Assembly (NCBI RefSeq): GCF_000803065.1
Contig: NZ_JSXI01000016.1
Span: 62,001 to 126,000 of the forward strand
From: Sphingomonas sp. ERG5
GTDB lineage: Bacteria > Pseudomonadota > Alphaproteobacteria > Sphingomonadales > Sphingomonadaceae
DNA: 64,000 nt
Reading direction: 5' to 3'
In this document: positions 42,901 through 51,415 of the stretch, in pieces
Position numbering within the stretch: position 1 is the first letter of the stretch
How the letters are laid out: each line of letters opens with the position of its first letter
Made by a program: the position numbers and the translations under genes
The notes under the pieces: model-generated
What the model was told of the DNA's origin: nothing
The model's input: only the letters and a program-made list of their open reading frames with translations
The model's database searches: none

Positions 42901-42930
42901 TGCACGAAATTGCATGAAACTGCACGAATG
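42901..42930. promoter_or_regulatory. three phased direct repeats, likely DeoR operator
   Basis: TGCACGAAAT, TGCATGAAAC and TGCACGAATG follow each other at exact 10-bp steps, so all face the same side of the helix. Read on the minus strand the motif is TTTCRTGCA, close to the TTTCRT-type direct repeats bound by DeoR-family repressors such as AgaR. The NUDIX ATG (42928) lies inside the third copy, so binding should block that gene. Confidence 0.75.
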
Positions 42931-43527
42931 TCACTGAGCAATCGAATCCGCATCCACGATGTCACGGTCCTGTCGGATGATTGGTATGTCCTGAAGCGGA
43001 CGAAGTTCGAGTGGCGTCGCGCCGATGGCGTCTGGCAAGCGATGAGTCGTGAAACCTATGATCGTGGCAACGGGGCGACGCTGCTGCCCTTTGATGCGGT
43101 TCGTCGAACGGTGTTGCTGACGCGGCAGTTCCGCTTTCCCGCTTACGTCAATGGCTGTGACGACCTGCTGATCGAAGCTGCCGCCGGTCTGCTTGACAAG
43201 GCCTCGCCAGAAGAGCGGATTCGCGCCGAAGTCGAAGAAGAGCTTGGCCTGAGACTTGGTCCGGTCACGGCGATATTCAATTGTTATATGAGCCCCGGCT
43301 CGGTCACGGAACGGCTGTATTTCTTCGTCGCCCAATATGACCCGCTGATGCGGACCGGGCGGGGTGGCGGCGTTGCGGCGGAGGGGGAGGATATCCAGGT
43401 CATCGAACTCGATATCGATGAAGCGCTCGGGATGATTTCCACTGGCGCCATTCAGGACGGAAAGACGATTATCCTGCTCCAATATGCCGCGCTGAACCTG
43501 TTCGCATTGAACGGGTCAGCCGCGTGA
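42928..43527 (+). CDS. NUDIX hydrolase, NudK/ADP-ribose-pyrophosphatase-like
   Basis: A 199-residue enzyme. The Nudix helix region is AAGLLDKASPEERIRAEVEEELGL. The catalytic ExxEE (EVEEE) is kept, while the basic residue usually just before it (Arg/Lys) is Ala. TLLPFDAVRRTVLLTRQFRFPAYVNG precedes it, and YMSPGSVTERLYFFVAQY follows as in NudK-type GDP-mannose/ADP-sugar pyrophosphatases. With a DeoR sugar regulator next door, a nucleotide sugar is a plausible substrate. The ATG at 42928 is preferred over a TTG at 42910. Confidence 0.9.
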   Translation: MSLSNRIRIHDVTVLSDDWYVLKRTKFEWRRADGVWQAMSRETYDRGNGATLLPFDAVRRTVLLTRQFRFPAYVNGCDDLLIEAAAGLLDKASPEERIRAEVEEELGLRLGPVTAIFNCYMSPGSVTERLYFFVAQYDPLMRTGRGGGVAAEGEDIQVIELDIDEALGMISTGAIQDGKTIILLQYAALNLFALNGSAA

Positions 43528-43552
43528 TGCTGTCGGGAGCCGCGCACCTCTT

Positions 43553-44599
43553 TCACAGACCATTGCCGGCCAGCCGCCGCGCCCAGTCACCCTCCGGCTT
43601 GAACACATCGATGAACAACATGTCCGGCTGCTCGCGGCACGTGTCGATCGCCTTGGTCCAGCGCTGTCCGAAGTCCGCGATATTGCCTTTAAGCGTCGCC
43701 GGATCCAGCTTCTCGCCTTGCATCATCACGATCGTTCGCAGCCCAAAGATCATGTAATAAAAGGCGTCATGCGTCTTCTCCGGCCAGGTCGCGCGCCACC
43801 ACGCCTGATCCGTCGCGAACTGGCCGCAGCGATAGCGTAATACCCCGCCACCCGGGCCCGGCGATTGGTAGCTGTTGAAGCTGAAAGGCAGACGCACTGA
43901 CGGCAGGACCGGTTTGCCCGCAGTGTTCCGGTCCACGCGAAACACCGTGGCCCGCGCCGCGGTCAATGCGGCTTCGTCGAGCACCGGGGCGCGGCTGCTG
44001 ACCGCCACGACCGGATCGATCAGCTTGCCATCCTCGCCCAGCGTGCCGGTGATCTCGACCTTGCCGTGGCGACCGGCGGCCCGTTCGGCATCGGGATAGA
44101 TCGCTTCGACCCGGGTCAGGATTGGCGGGCCATTGTCCGCATTCTCCTCCAGCGCGAATCGGACCGGCATGGTGACCGGGATGGCGATGGCGTCGCCCGC
44201 CGCCGTCCGGGCGGGGGAGAAGGTCGCGCGCTGCGCTGTCGCCAGCGCAGCGTCGTCGAGCCCTGGAAAGCCCGCGCTTTGCGTTACCACCAGTTCGCTC
44301 AGCTTGCCGTCGATGCCCAGGATGCCGCGCACTTTCACCGTGCCGCTATGTCCGGCGGCAAGTTCGCTCGCGGGATAGACGGGCACGCCGCCCCGGATCA
44401 GTCGCGGTACGACTTTCATCAGCGCGGCGCCGGCCTTGGCCGCGACCATTGCCGTACTGTCTTCCGATGGTGCCATCGGACCTGGCGGAGGAACGGGGGC
44501 CGGCAATGGTGTCGATGGGGCTTGCTGTGCCGCAAGCGCGGCTGGCATGGCCATCGTCACTGCGATGACGCCTGGTATCTTCGCTATCCCGAACCGCAT
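43553..44599 (-). CDS. secreted protein with two TonB_C-like repeats
   Basis: A 348-residue exported protein. After a signal peptide and a Pro-rich segment (about 25-45), two TonB C-terminal-like units follow. The first is PVYPASELAAGHSGTVKVRGILGIDGKLSELVVTQSAGFPGLDDAALATAQRATFSPA; the second begins AIYPDAERAAGRHGKVEITG. There is no N-terminal membrane anchor of a true TonB and no ExbB/ExbD genes nearby. The last 90 residues are of unknown type. It may bind the envelope or a receptor. Not an energy transducer by itself. Confidence 0.8.
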   Translation of the reverse strand: MRFGIAKIPGVIAVTMAMPAALAAQQAPSTPLPAPVPPPGPMAPSEDSTAMVAAKAGAALMKVVPRLIRGGVPVYPASELAAGHSGTVKVRGILGIDGKLSELVVTQSAGFPGLDDAALATAQRATFSPARTAAGDAIAIPVTMPVRFALEENADNGPPILTRVEAIYPDAERAAGRHGKVEITGTLGEDGKLIDPVVAVSSRAPVLDEAALTAARATVFRVDRNTAGKPVLPSVRLPFSFNSYQSPGPGGGVLRYRCGQFATDQAWWRATWPEKTHDAFYYMIFGLRTIVMMQGEKLDPATLKGNIADFGQRWTKAIDTCREQPDMLFIDVFKPEGDWARRLAGNGL

Positions 44600-44778
44600 C
44601 CGCCCCCCTCAGCGTTCCCGCCGCGACCCTATCGTACCGTTGACGCTTTAATCAATCCGGGCAGGAATTCCGGTGCTCCCGGGGATGCGACCCGGTCGCC
44701 GGTATTCGCCAAACCAATGAACTTCCATCGGGTGGTATCGTTGATTGAACTCATGACCCGGGATAGCGATTAGCGATC

Positions 44779-45969
44779 GTGGCCACGCCGTCTTCCATCC
44801 GTTCAGGCCGCATCGCTGCATCAGCGATGATTGGTGTCGTATTCATGGGCAGCACGATCGTGACGCCGCTTTATACGATCTATGCCGCCACCTTCGGGTT
44901 CGGCAATGTGATGCTGACACTGATCTATGCGACCTATGTCATCGGCAATCTCGCCGCGCTGCTGATTTTCGGCCGGGTGTCGGATCAGATCGGCCGGCGG
45001 AAAGCAGCGTTGCCGGCGATCGGCATCATCGCGCTCGCGGCGCTCGGCTTCCTGTTCGCGCAGTCAACGCCCTGGCTGTTCGCGGGCCGCGCCTTGAGCG
45101 GCTTCGCGATCGGGATCGCGGCCGGTAGCGGCACCGCCTGGCTGGCGGAACTCGAGGACAAGGACGGGGCGGGGAGCGCGGCGTTCATCTCGACCAGCGC
45201 GAACTTGCTTGGTCTTGCGATGGGGCCGATCCTGGCCGGCATCCTTGCGCAATATGCGCCAATGCCGCTTCGGCTGAGCTATCTCGTCTATCTCGCGCTC
45301 GTCGTCATGACAACCATATTGGTTTTTCATGCCGCCGAGCCGGATGTCCGGCGCAGCGGCAAGATCTCGTTCGCGCCGCGCATCGGTGTGCCGTCGGCAG
45401 CGCGCGCGCGCTTCGTCGCGCCGGCGATCACCGCCTTCTGCACCTTTGCCTTTATCGGCTTCTATGCGGCGCTGGTGCCGAGCCTCATCGCCGGACGATT
45501 GCATCAGGCCAATCATGCGGTCGCGGGCGCGATCGTGTGCGAATTGTTCGTCGTTGCCGCTTTGGTGAACCGCGCGACGCGCCATATGCCGAGCCGTACG
45601 GCAATGCTTGCCGGACTGGCGATGCAATTGCCTGCGCTCGCATTGCTGGTCGCCGCCGACCGCATGGCGTCGATGCCGCTGCTGATTGCGGCAAGTGCGA
45701 TCGGTGGCAGCGTCGCGGCGCTCGGCTATCGCGGCAGCCTGTCGGTGGTGAACGAAGTCGCACCCGCAGATGCGAAAGCGGAAATTGTCTCGAGCTATAT
45801 GATTGTCTGCTTCATCGGTAATTCGCTGCCGGTGATCGGCGTTGCGCTGCTTTCCCGCGTATTGAACGACGCCGTGGTGGCGCTCACGATCTTCGCGATC
45901 GTCGTCGCGCTGTTGGCGGTATCGGCGATCATGTATGCCGTTCTGGCCGACATATCGCGGCGGCAGTGA
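44779..45969 (+). CDS. MFS transporter (12 helices)
   Basis: A 396-residue inner-membrane transporter with a GTG start. Motif A is LLIFGRVSDQIGRRKAALP, and the N-terminal MGSTIVTPLYTIYAATFGFGNVMLTLIYATYVIGNL is the first helix pair. A partial motif C-like region is GLAMGPILAGILAQY. Twelve hydrophobic segments can be counted. It lies between unrelated genes; the exported compound cannot be read. Confidence 0.92.
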   Translation: MATPSSIRSGRIAASAMIGVVFMGSTIVTPLYTIYAATFGFGNVMLTLIYATYVIGNLAALLIFGRVSDQIGRRKAALPAIGIIALAALGFLFAQSTPWLFAGRALSGFAIGIAAGSGTAWLAELEDKDGAGSAAFISTSANLLGLAMGPILAGILAQYAPMPLRLSYLVYLALVVMTTILVFHAAEPDVRRSGKISFAPRIGVPSAARARFVAPAITAFCTFAFIGFYAALVPSLIAGRLHQANHAVAGAIVCELFVVAALVNRATRHMPSRTAMLAGLAMQLPALALLVAADRMASMPLLIAASAIGGSVAALGYRGSLSVVNEVAPADAKAEIVSSYMIVCFIGNSLPVIGVALLSRVLNDAVVALTIFAIVVALLAVSAIMYAVLADISRRQ

Positions 45970-46018
45970 GCGATTGCCGTCGCGGATGGTCCGGCTGTTT
46001 TGCGCGAGGTGATTTTGG

Positions 46019-46390
46019 GTGCGAGAACCATTCGGCACGACCCGGAAGGGGCAAGCGCTACTCGGCCTCGTCGGGCTTGTCGTAGGCCTGGGCGGCGGGA
46101 CTGGCCTGTTCCTCCTGCCTTCCGTGTTCGAACCCATTGTCGCCGCTGCATTCTTCGCGTTGAGCTGGGTCTCCCACGCGCCGTTTGATTATGACCCCTC
46201 ACGGCGAACCTTCTTCGCCTGCCTTCTCATCGTTCTGGGTCTGCTCTGGTTTGGACTGTTCGTCATGGCGTTTGCTCGGGAACCTGCGCGAAACCGGTCG
46301 ATCGATACATATCTGCGCGCGCGCGGGCGCTTCGACAATTCGCGTCGGGCTACCATGGCCTCGCAGGATGACCCCTCCGGCCGAGCGTAA
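46019..46390 (+). CDS. small hypothetical membrane protein
   Basis: A 123-residue protein with a GTG start after GCGAGGTGA. It has three hydrophobic segments: ALLGLVGLVVGLGGGTGLFLL, PIVAAAFFALSWVS and FFACLLIVLGLLWFGLFVMAFA. A polar C-terminal tail of about 30 residues follows. No family recognised. It follows the MFS gene by 49 bp and may be co-transcribed with it. Confidence 0.55.
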   Translation: MREPFGTTRKGQALLGLVGLVVGLGGGTGLFLLPSVFEPIVAAAFFALSWVSHAPFDYDPSRRTFFACLLIVLGLLWFGLFVMAFAREPARNRSIDTYLRARGRFDNSRRATMASQDDPSGRA

Positions 46391-46454
46391 TATTCTCGCG
46401 AGACGATAAAGAGCCCCCGTTCTCAGCCGGGCCTCCCCATCATGCCTCCACAAG

Positions 46455-48590
46455 TTATCGCGGATGCGCCCTGATCGCCGCGCCGCCCATCGCCGGATCG
46501 GAAATCGAATCCCGCCCAGTCTCCAGCCGTCCGGCGAAACGCTGGAAATGGGCTTTCTCCGCATCGATCTCGACCGCCAGATCATACCATCCCGTCGTGG
46601 CCGCCACGCGCCAAAGCTCAGTGACCGACTGGCCGGGGCGAAGCGTGATCGTCCTTGCATCGAGCGCTTTGGCATACGCCATCGGGCGAATGTCGATTCG
46701 CCGCATTGCTGCGCCGGGATTGTCGAATGTCAGCGCGATCGCGTGCCGCACTGGCTCCGGCCGCAGCGATACGCGCAGCGCGCCGCTATTCAGCGTCCCG
46801 ATGAAATGCCGATGGAAACCGTTCGGGCCAAGCACCCACAAATCATATGCGTCGTCCCTGCTGCCCTGCCACAAGCCGCTCAGCCGGGCCGACGCGCCCA
46901 CCGTATAGCGCCGTGGCGCGCGCTGCAGGTGCAGCCGGTCATAGACATGGAAGACCGCCCCGGCCCGGCCGCTATTGGCGAAATCGAGGCGGATGCCGTC
47001 ATCGGCGACATGGGCCTGAACATCGAGCGCATAAGGCAGCGCACGTGAGCGGCGCGGGCCGGTCGCCTGGACCGGCATGTCGGGCTGGCCGGGCGGGACC
47101 GGCACGGTCCGCTTGGGCAAAGCGGCGGCGCGCGCGGCCTGCGCGGCGGTGGCGGGCAAGGCGGGCCAGTTGCGCGCGTCGTTCGGGTGCCTGAAATCGA
47201 AGGCGGAGGTCAGGTCGCCGCATACGCTGCGCCGCCACGGCGAAATATTCGGCTCCTGCACCCCGAACCGTAATTCCAGGAAGCGGATCACCGATGTGTG
47301 ATCGAATGTCTCGCTGTTGATCCAGCCGCCTCGGCTCCATGGCGAGATGACATACATCGGCACGCGCGGGCCCAGGCCATAGGGGCGCCCCATAAACTCC
47401 GGGCGCTCGAACGGGGCGTCGGCGGCGGAGCGGACCAGATGATATTCGCCTTCGGTCGACACGGTCGATCCGCCGGCCAGGCCATCGGGCGCGGCGGGAT
47501 CGCGCGAGGGTGGGGCGGGCGGCGGCACATGGTCGAAAAAGCCGTCATTCTCGTCGAACATCACCAGCAACGCGGTGCGGCTCCACACTTTGGGATTGGC
47601 GGTCAGCGCGTCGAGCACCCGTGCGGTATAATCCGCGCCTTGCGCGGGACTGGAGGCGGAGGGGTGCTCCGATCCGGCGGCGTCGGCGATGATGTAGGAA
47701 ATCTGCGGCAGCGTGCCGTTCATCACATCATGGCGCAATCGATCGAGCTTCTGCGTGGACAGGCCCCGCGCGATCAGCTGATGGTCCGCGCCGCCCGGGC
47801 CGGCGGCATCGGCATCGGCATCGCGAAAGCGGCGGAAACCGACCAGCGGATTGTCAGTGAAATTGTCCGCCATGTCCTCATAGATGCGCCAGTCGATTCC
47901 CGCCGCCTGTAGCCGCTCGACATAGCTGGTCCAGCGATACCCGTCGGGCGCGCCGCCATTCCTGACCAGCTGATCGTGCGAATTGGCGATCGAGGGTCCG
48001 CCGGCCTTGCCCAGCGGATCATTGGTCCCGCTCCACAGGAACAGCCGGTTGGTGTTGGTCCCGGTCTGGACTGAGCAATGATAAGCGTCGCACAAGGTGA
48101 AGGCGTCGGCGAGCGCATATTGAAAGGGTAGATCGGCGGCGCGGTAATAGCCCATCGACCCGGGCGTCTTGGCCTTGGGCCACCAGCTCATCCGCCCTTC
48201 GTCCCATGCCGCCTGCGCATCGGGCCAGCTATGCGGCGTTCCCTCGGCACGCATCAGCGGGAACGCCTCGATCGTGTCGAGATGGAATGGTGCGATTCCG
48301 GCGGGACGGTCCGGTGCGCCGAACTGCGTCCAGACGGTCTGCCGGTCATGCCCCGCCGCCGAGGGGATCGGGAAGCGATCGCCAAACCCCCTGACGCCGG
48401 CGGCCGACCCGAAATAATGATCGAAGCCGCGATTCTCCTGCATCAGGATCACGATATGCTCGATGTCGGCCAACGTGCCTTTGCGGACATCGGCGTCGAT
48501 CGCCATCGCCCGCGCGATCGGGCTCGCCGCGAGCAACCCCGCGCCCCCCGCCGCCAATACCCGCCGTCGGTCGATCTGCACCATCGTCAC
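46455..48590 (-). CDS. phosphocholine-specific phospholipase C
   Basis: A 711-residue exported enzyme. The twin-arginine signal is MTMVQIDRRRVLAAGGAGLLAASPIARAMA. The catalytic domain opens DIEHIVILMQENRGFDHYFGSAAGVRGFGDRF, with metal and nucleophile residues of the acid phosphatase-like PLC family. Further on are ALLVMFDENDGFFDHVPPP and the two C-terminal DUF756-type domains (about 490-700). It splits phosphatidylcholine to diacylglycerol and phosphocholine outside the cell or in the periplasm. Length fits the PlcC/PlcN family. Confidence 0.95.
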   Translation of the reverse strand: MTMVQIDRRRVLAAGGAGLLAASPIARAMAIDADVRKGTLADIEHIVILMQENRGFDHYFGSAAGVRGFGDRFPIPSAAGHDRQTVWTQFGAPDRPAGIAPFHLDTIEAFPLMRAEGTPHSWPDAQAAWDEGRMSWWPKAKTPGSMGYYRAADLPFQYALADAFTLCDAYHCSVQTGTNTNRLFLWSGTNDPLGKAGGPSIANSHDQLVRNGGAPDGYRWTSYVERLQAAGIDWRIYEDMADNFTDNPLVGFRRFRDADADAAGPGGADHQLIARGLSTQKLDRLRHDVMNGTLPQISYIIADAAGSEHPSASSPAQGADYTARVLDALTANPKVWSRTALLVMFDENDGFFDHVPPPAPPSRDPAAPDGLAGGSTVSTEGEYHLVRSAADAPFERPEFMGRPYGLGPRVPMYVISPWSRGGWINSETFDHTSVIRFLELRFGVQEPNISPWRRSVCGDLTSAFDFRHPNDARNWPALPATAAQAARAAALPKRTVPVPPGQPDMPVQATGPRRSRALPYALDVQAHVADDGIRLDFANSGRAGAVFHVYDRLHLQRAPRRYTVGASARLSGLWQGSRDDAYDLWVLGPNGFHRHFIGTLNSGALRVSLRPEPVRHAIALTFDNPGAAMRRIDIRPMAYAKALDARTITLRPGQSVTELWRVAATTGWYDLAVEIDAEKAHFQRFAGRLETGRDSISDPAMGGAAIRAHPR

Positions 48591-48748
48591 TGTCTCCCTG
48601 CCATCCCCGCGAAAGAGCGCCGAGTCGGATCATCCGCCGCACGGTCCTTGAATATGCGGGACATGGTCAACCCGATACCGCTCCTTCCGTTGCGGCGGAG
48701 TGCCATAATGAACTTTCCGTTACGGGCCGACTTTCGGATCGCGCGGTC

Positions 48749-49699
48749 CTACCCCTTGAACACTTCGCGCCGGTGATAATCGAGAAATTGCGGATGGGGA
48801 CGGAGGTCGGAACGCGCTGGCACCGCCAGCTTGCTGTTGCCGGCGAGCAAGCGGTCGACCGTGTCCGGCAACCGGTCCTTCGCCAGCAGCAACGAATAAT
48901 CATCCTCGACCGAAATGAGGCCCCGGTCGAACATCCAGTGCACGGTGCCGGACAGGGCGATGCCGTTGCGGATGCTGTCGGGACCGCGATGGCCGACCGG
49001 GCGAATATGCGCAGCCTGCACTTCGGATCGTCCGCCGCCATTGATAATCTTGAGGCCGGTCATCGCGCATGTGTCGCGATACGCATCCTTGACCGCTGCC
49101 GAAAACGCCCGATCGCGAAACGGCCTGGAAACGAGTTGGTGCACGATCGCGCGATCTTCCTCCATCGGCACATCGTGATCGAACACCGCCCTCTCCTCCG
49201 CGACCATCGGCAATGGCGGCATGGGCTCTTCGGCAATGTCGGGGGCGTCGCGCCGCCGCTCTTCAAGGCCGATGACATGGGCGAAACCGGCGCGCCAGAT
49301 CATGTCATATTCCCGATCCGGCAGATTGCGGACAGCTCGTCCGAATGCGCCCTTGTTGGTCGACCCGTCCTGCTTTCTGAGCATCGACTCGTAATAATGA
49401 TCGCCCTCCTTGAACGGCACGGGTCGAACAAAGGGCAAATAATTGGAAACCTCGGCATAGAAATGGTCGGCGAGTTCCGGATCCTCAAGGATGCGGTCGA
49501 TCCGGGCGGTCGCGAAATAAACTTGTCGCCCGCCGCTGCTCGACAAATCGCCGGTCGAGCGGCGCGGTTCGTAATAGAGGATCCAGTCTCCGATCGCCCC
49601 GGCAACCTGGTTGAGATAGGTTTTCGGGAAATGATACCGGCTCTCCGGCAGATCCTTGTAATCCGGCAGTACCTTGGTCGTCAGAACTGCTTTCACCAT
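48749..49699 (-). CDS. solitary HNH endonuclease with N-terminal domain
   Basis: A 316-residue protein. The first 180 residues (PESRYHFPKTYLNQVAGAIGDWILYYEPRR...) form a domain like those in restriction enzymes that read modified DNA. The C-terminal HNH nuclease has the Cys/zinc-like CAMTGLKI, VQAAHIRPV (catalytic His) and SIRNGIALSGTVHWMFDRGLISV. No methyltransferase gene is beside it, which fits a modification-dependent nuclease acting on foreign DNA. The function is inference; the HNH assignment is firm. Confidence 0.85.
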   Translation of the reverse strand: MVKAVLTTKVLPDYKDLPESRYHFPKTYLNQVAGAIGDWILYYEPRRSTGDLSSSGGRQVYFATARIDRILEDPELADHFYAEVSNYLPFVRPVPFKEGDHYYESMLRKQDGSTNKGAFGRAVRNLPDREYDMIWRAGFAHVIGLEERRRDAPDIAEEPMPPLPMVAEERAVFDHDVPMEEDRAIVHQLVSRPFRDRAFSAAVKDAYRDTCAMTGLKIINGGGRSEVQAAHIRPVGHRGPDSIRNGIALSGTVHWMFDRGLISVEDDYSLLLAKDRLPDTVDRLLAGNSKLAVPARSDLRPHPQFLDYHRREVFKG

Positions 49700-49750
49700 G
49701 TGAAGGGGCTACCAGGCAAGGCGCCGACCAGGCAAGCGGGCAATCGCCCG

Positions 49751-50833
49751 TCACGCCCAGGCAGCCAGCTCCGCATCGGTCAGCGGCAGCCTTGTCGTCC
49801 GCCCCTCGGTAGCCGCCTGCGTCGCCGCCTCGATCACCGCCATCACCGCCAGCGCCTGGATCGGCGGCACCGGATTGGCCGCGCCGTCGCGCAACGCCCG
49901 ATGGATCGCGCGGTAATATTGGCGCTGGTCGCCGGCCGGAGTGGGCAGGCGGCGAACATCATCGCCCTGGTAAAGCACCAGATCATCGTCATCCTCGCCC
50001 CAGCCTGGTGCGCCCGGTATGACGCCGTCGAGCAATTGCCGTTCCTGGCCATCGGCACGCTGTTTGACCACGCTTGCCTTGCTGCCATGCACAGTGAAGC
50101 GCATCGAGCCCCCGGCCACCACCATGCCGGCATGCAGGACGATGCGCCGCCCGCCATGGTTCAGCACGATATGCGCCCAGTCGTCGATTTGTCCGCCGGG
50201 GCGCTGCACCGCCAGGTTCGCCTGAATGCTCTCCGGCAAGCCGAACAGCTGCAATGCCTGGTCCACCAGATGCGGGCCGAGATCGAACCACACGCCGCTT
50301 CCCGGCAGTGCCTGCTCGCGCCAGCGCCCGCGTACTTCCGGACGAAAGCGGTCGAAATGCGATTCGAAATGTACCACCTCGCCCAGCGCGCCGCTGTCGA
50401 TCAACTGCTTCACGCCGAGATAGTCGCTGTCCCAGCGCCGGTTGTGGAACACCGACAGCAGCCGGTCATGCTGCTCCGCCAGCGCGATCAGCGCGCGTGC
50501 TTCGGCCAAGTCGAGCGTGAAGGGCTTGTCCACCACCACATGCTTGCCCGCCGCCAGCGCTGCCCGCGCCAGCGGCGCATGGCGGCTGTTGGGGGCGGCA
50601 ATGACCACCAGCTCGATCGCCGGATCGGTGACCGCGCGTAACGGGTCCGCCTCCACCGCCATGCCAGGCAGGTCGGCATGCACCTTCGCCGCATCGCGCG
50701 AGGCGACCAGCGCAAGGTCCAGCCCCGGCGTCGCGCGGATCAGCGGCGCATGAAAAGTCCGGCCGGCAAAGCCATAGCCGATCAGCGCGACCCGGACGGA
50801 GGGCCGCCGATACTCTGCATTCTTGTCGTTCAT
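49751..50833 (-). CDS. Gfo/Idh/MocA family oxidoreductase
   Basis: A 360-residue NAD(P)-dependent enzyme. The Rossmann start is VRVALIGYGFAGRTFHAPLI, and EKP-like KHVVVDKPFTLDLAEARALIALAEQ marks the family's lysine motif. The C-terminal alpha/beta domain has GSGVWFDLGPHLVDQALQLFG. It oxidises or reduces a sugar or inositol derivative. It resembles YdgJ/YhhX-type members. It follows the small Cys-rich gene on the same strand by about 73 bp. Confidence 0.94.
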   Translation of the reverse strand: MNDKNAEYRRPSVRVALIGYGFAGRTFHAPLIRATPGLDLALVASRDAAKVHADLPGMAVEADPLRAVTDPAIELVVIAAPNSRHAPLARAALAAGKHVVVDKPFTLDLAEARALIALAEQHDRLLSVFHNRRWDSDYLGVKQLIDSGALGEVVHFESHFDRFRPEVRGRWREQALPGSGVWFDLGPHLVDQALQLFGLPESIQANLAVQRPGGQIDDWAHIVLNHGGRRIVLHAGMVVAGGSMRFTVHGSKASVVKQRADGQERQLLDGVIPGAPGWGEDDDDLVLYQGDDVRRLPTPAGDQRQYYRAIHRALRDGAANPVPPIQALAVMAVIEAATQAATEGRTTRLPLTDAELAAWA

Positions 50834-50906
50834 GAAGTCTCGCTTTGGCCTTGCTCTGCTGATCGCCTGTCTGTCGCCGAGGTCGAGCGAGTCTCAACCC
50901 GGACCA

Positions 50907-51284
50907 CTATGGGTTCGCCACCCATTTGCCGCGCTGTGCGATGCAGCTCGACTTGGTCGCGGCCAGCGATTTCGGATCGCGCGCATAATAATAAGCGGTG
51001 GCGGGCTGACCGAAGAGCCCGACACAAGCGGCCTGCGCTTTTGCCGGACAGGCGTTCAGCACGGTGGCCTTCATCGTGCCGCCCATCTGTTTGAAGGCTT
51101 CGGTGTTCGACGTGCATTGCGCGGCATATTCGGCCGCGGGCACGCTCATGCTCGTCTGGGTGCAATCCTTGATCTGTTCGGACATCATCGTCCCTTCGAT
51201 CAGGCAGGCCTTGTCGGCATGGGCGACGCCACCGCTCGCGATCAGGAGGAACAGTCCGGTCGTGCCCGCCTTGAGGAAATCCAT
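50907..51284 (-). CDS. hypothetical secreted protein with six cysteines
   Basis: A 125-residue exported protein. The signal peptide is MDFLKAGTTGLFLLIASGGVAHA. The mature part has six Cys residues (ACLIEG, KDCTQ, AQCTS, NACPA, AACVG, SSCIA), suggesting three disulfides in the periplasm. No known family. GGAGAAGG precedes the ATG. It lies upstream of the Gfo/Idh gene on the same strand. Confidence 0.7.
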   Translation of the reverse strand: MDFLKAGTTGLFLLIASGGVAHADKACLIEGTMMSEQIKDCTQTSMSVPAAEYAAQCTSNTEAFKQMGGTMKATVLNACPAKAQAACVGLFGQPATAYYYARDPKSLAATKSSCIAQRGKWVANP

Positions 51285-51340
51285 TGCCTTCTCCGCGCTG
51301 AAATGTCCGCTGATGGATAGATTTGGCGGCCCTTGATTGT

Positions 51341-51379
51341 CCAGAGATTCGGCCCAGAGATTCGGCCCAGAGATTCGGC
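51341..51379. repeat. three tandem copies of a 13-bp unit
   Basis: CCAGAGATTCGGC occurs three times head to tail without mismatch in the gap between the Cys-rich protein and the methyltransferase. It is a small tandem repeat that could vary in copy number, located before the Cys-rich gene's promoter. Confidence 0.9.
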
Positions 51380-51415
51380 GACGCGGCGGTCCGTCCCGGC
51401 TCTGTTCGCTCGCCC

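Noticed and set aside
43553..44599. TonB energy transducer
   Set aside because: It has TonB_C-like repeats but no N-terminal membrane anchor and no ExbB/ExbD neighbours, so it is described only as a secreted repeat protein.
48773..50641. 622-codon plus-strand frame across the HNH and Gfo/Idh genes
   Set aside because: It covers two genuine minus-strand genes and contains no recognisable domain.
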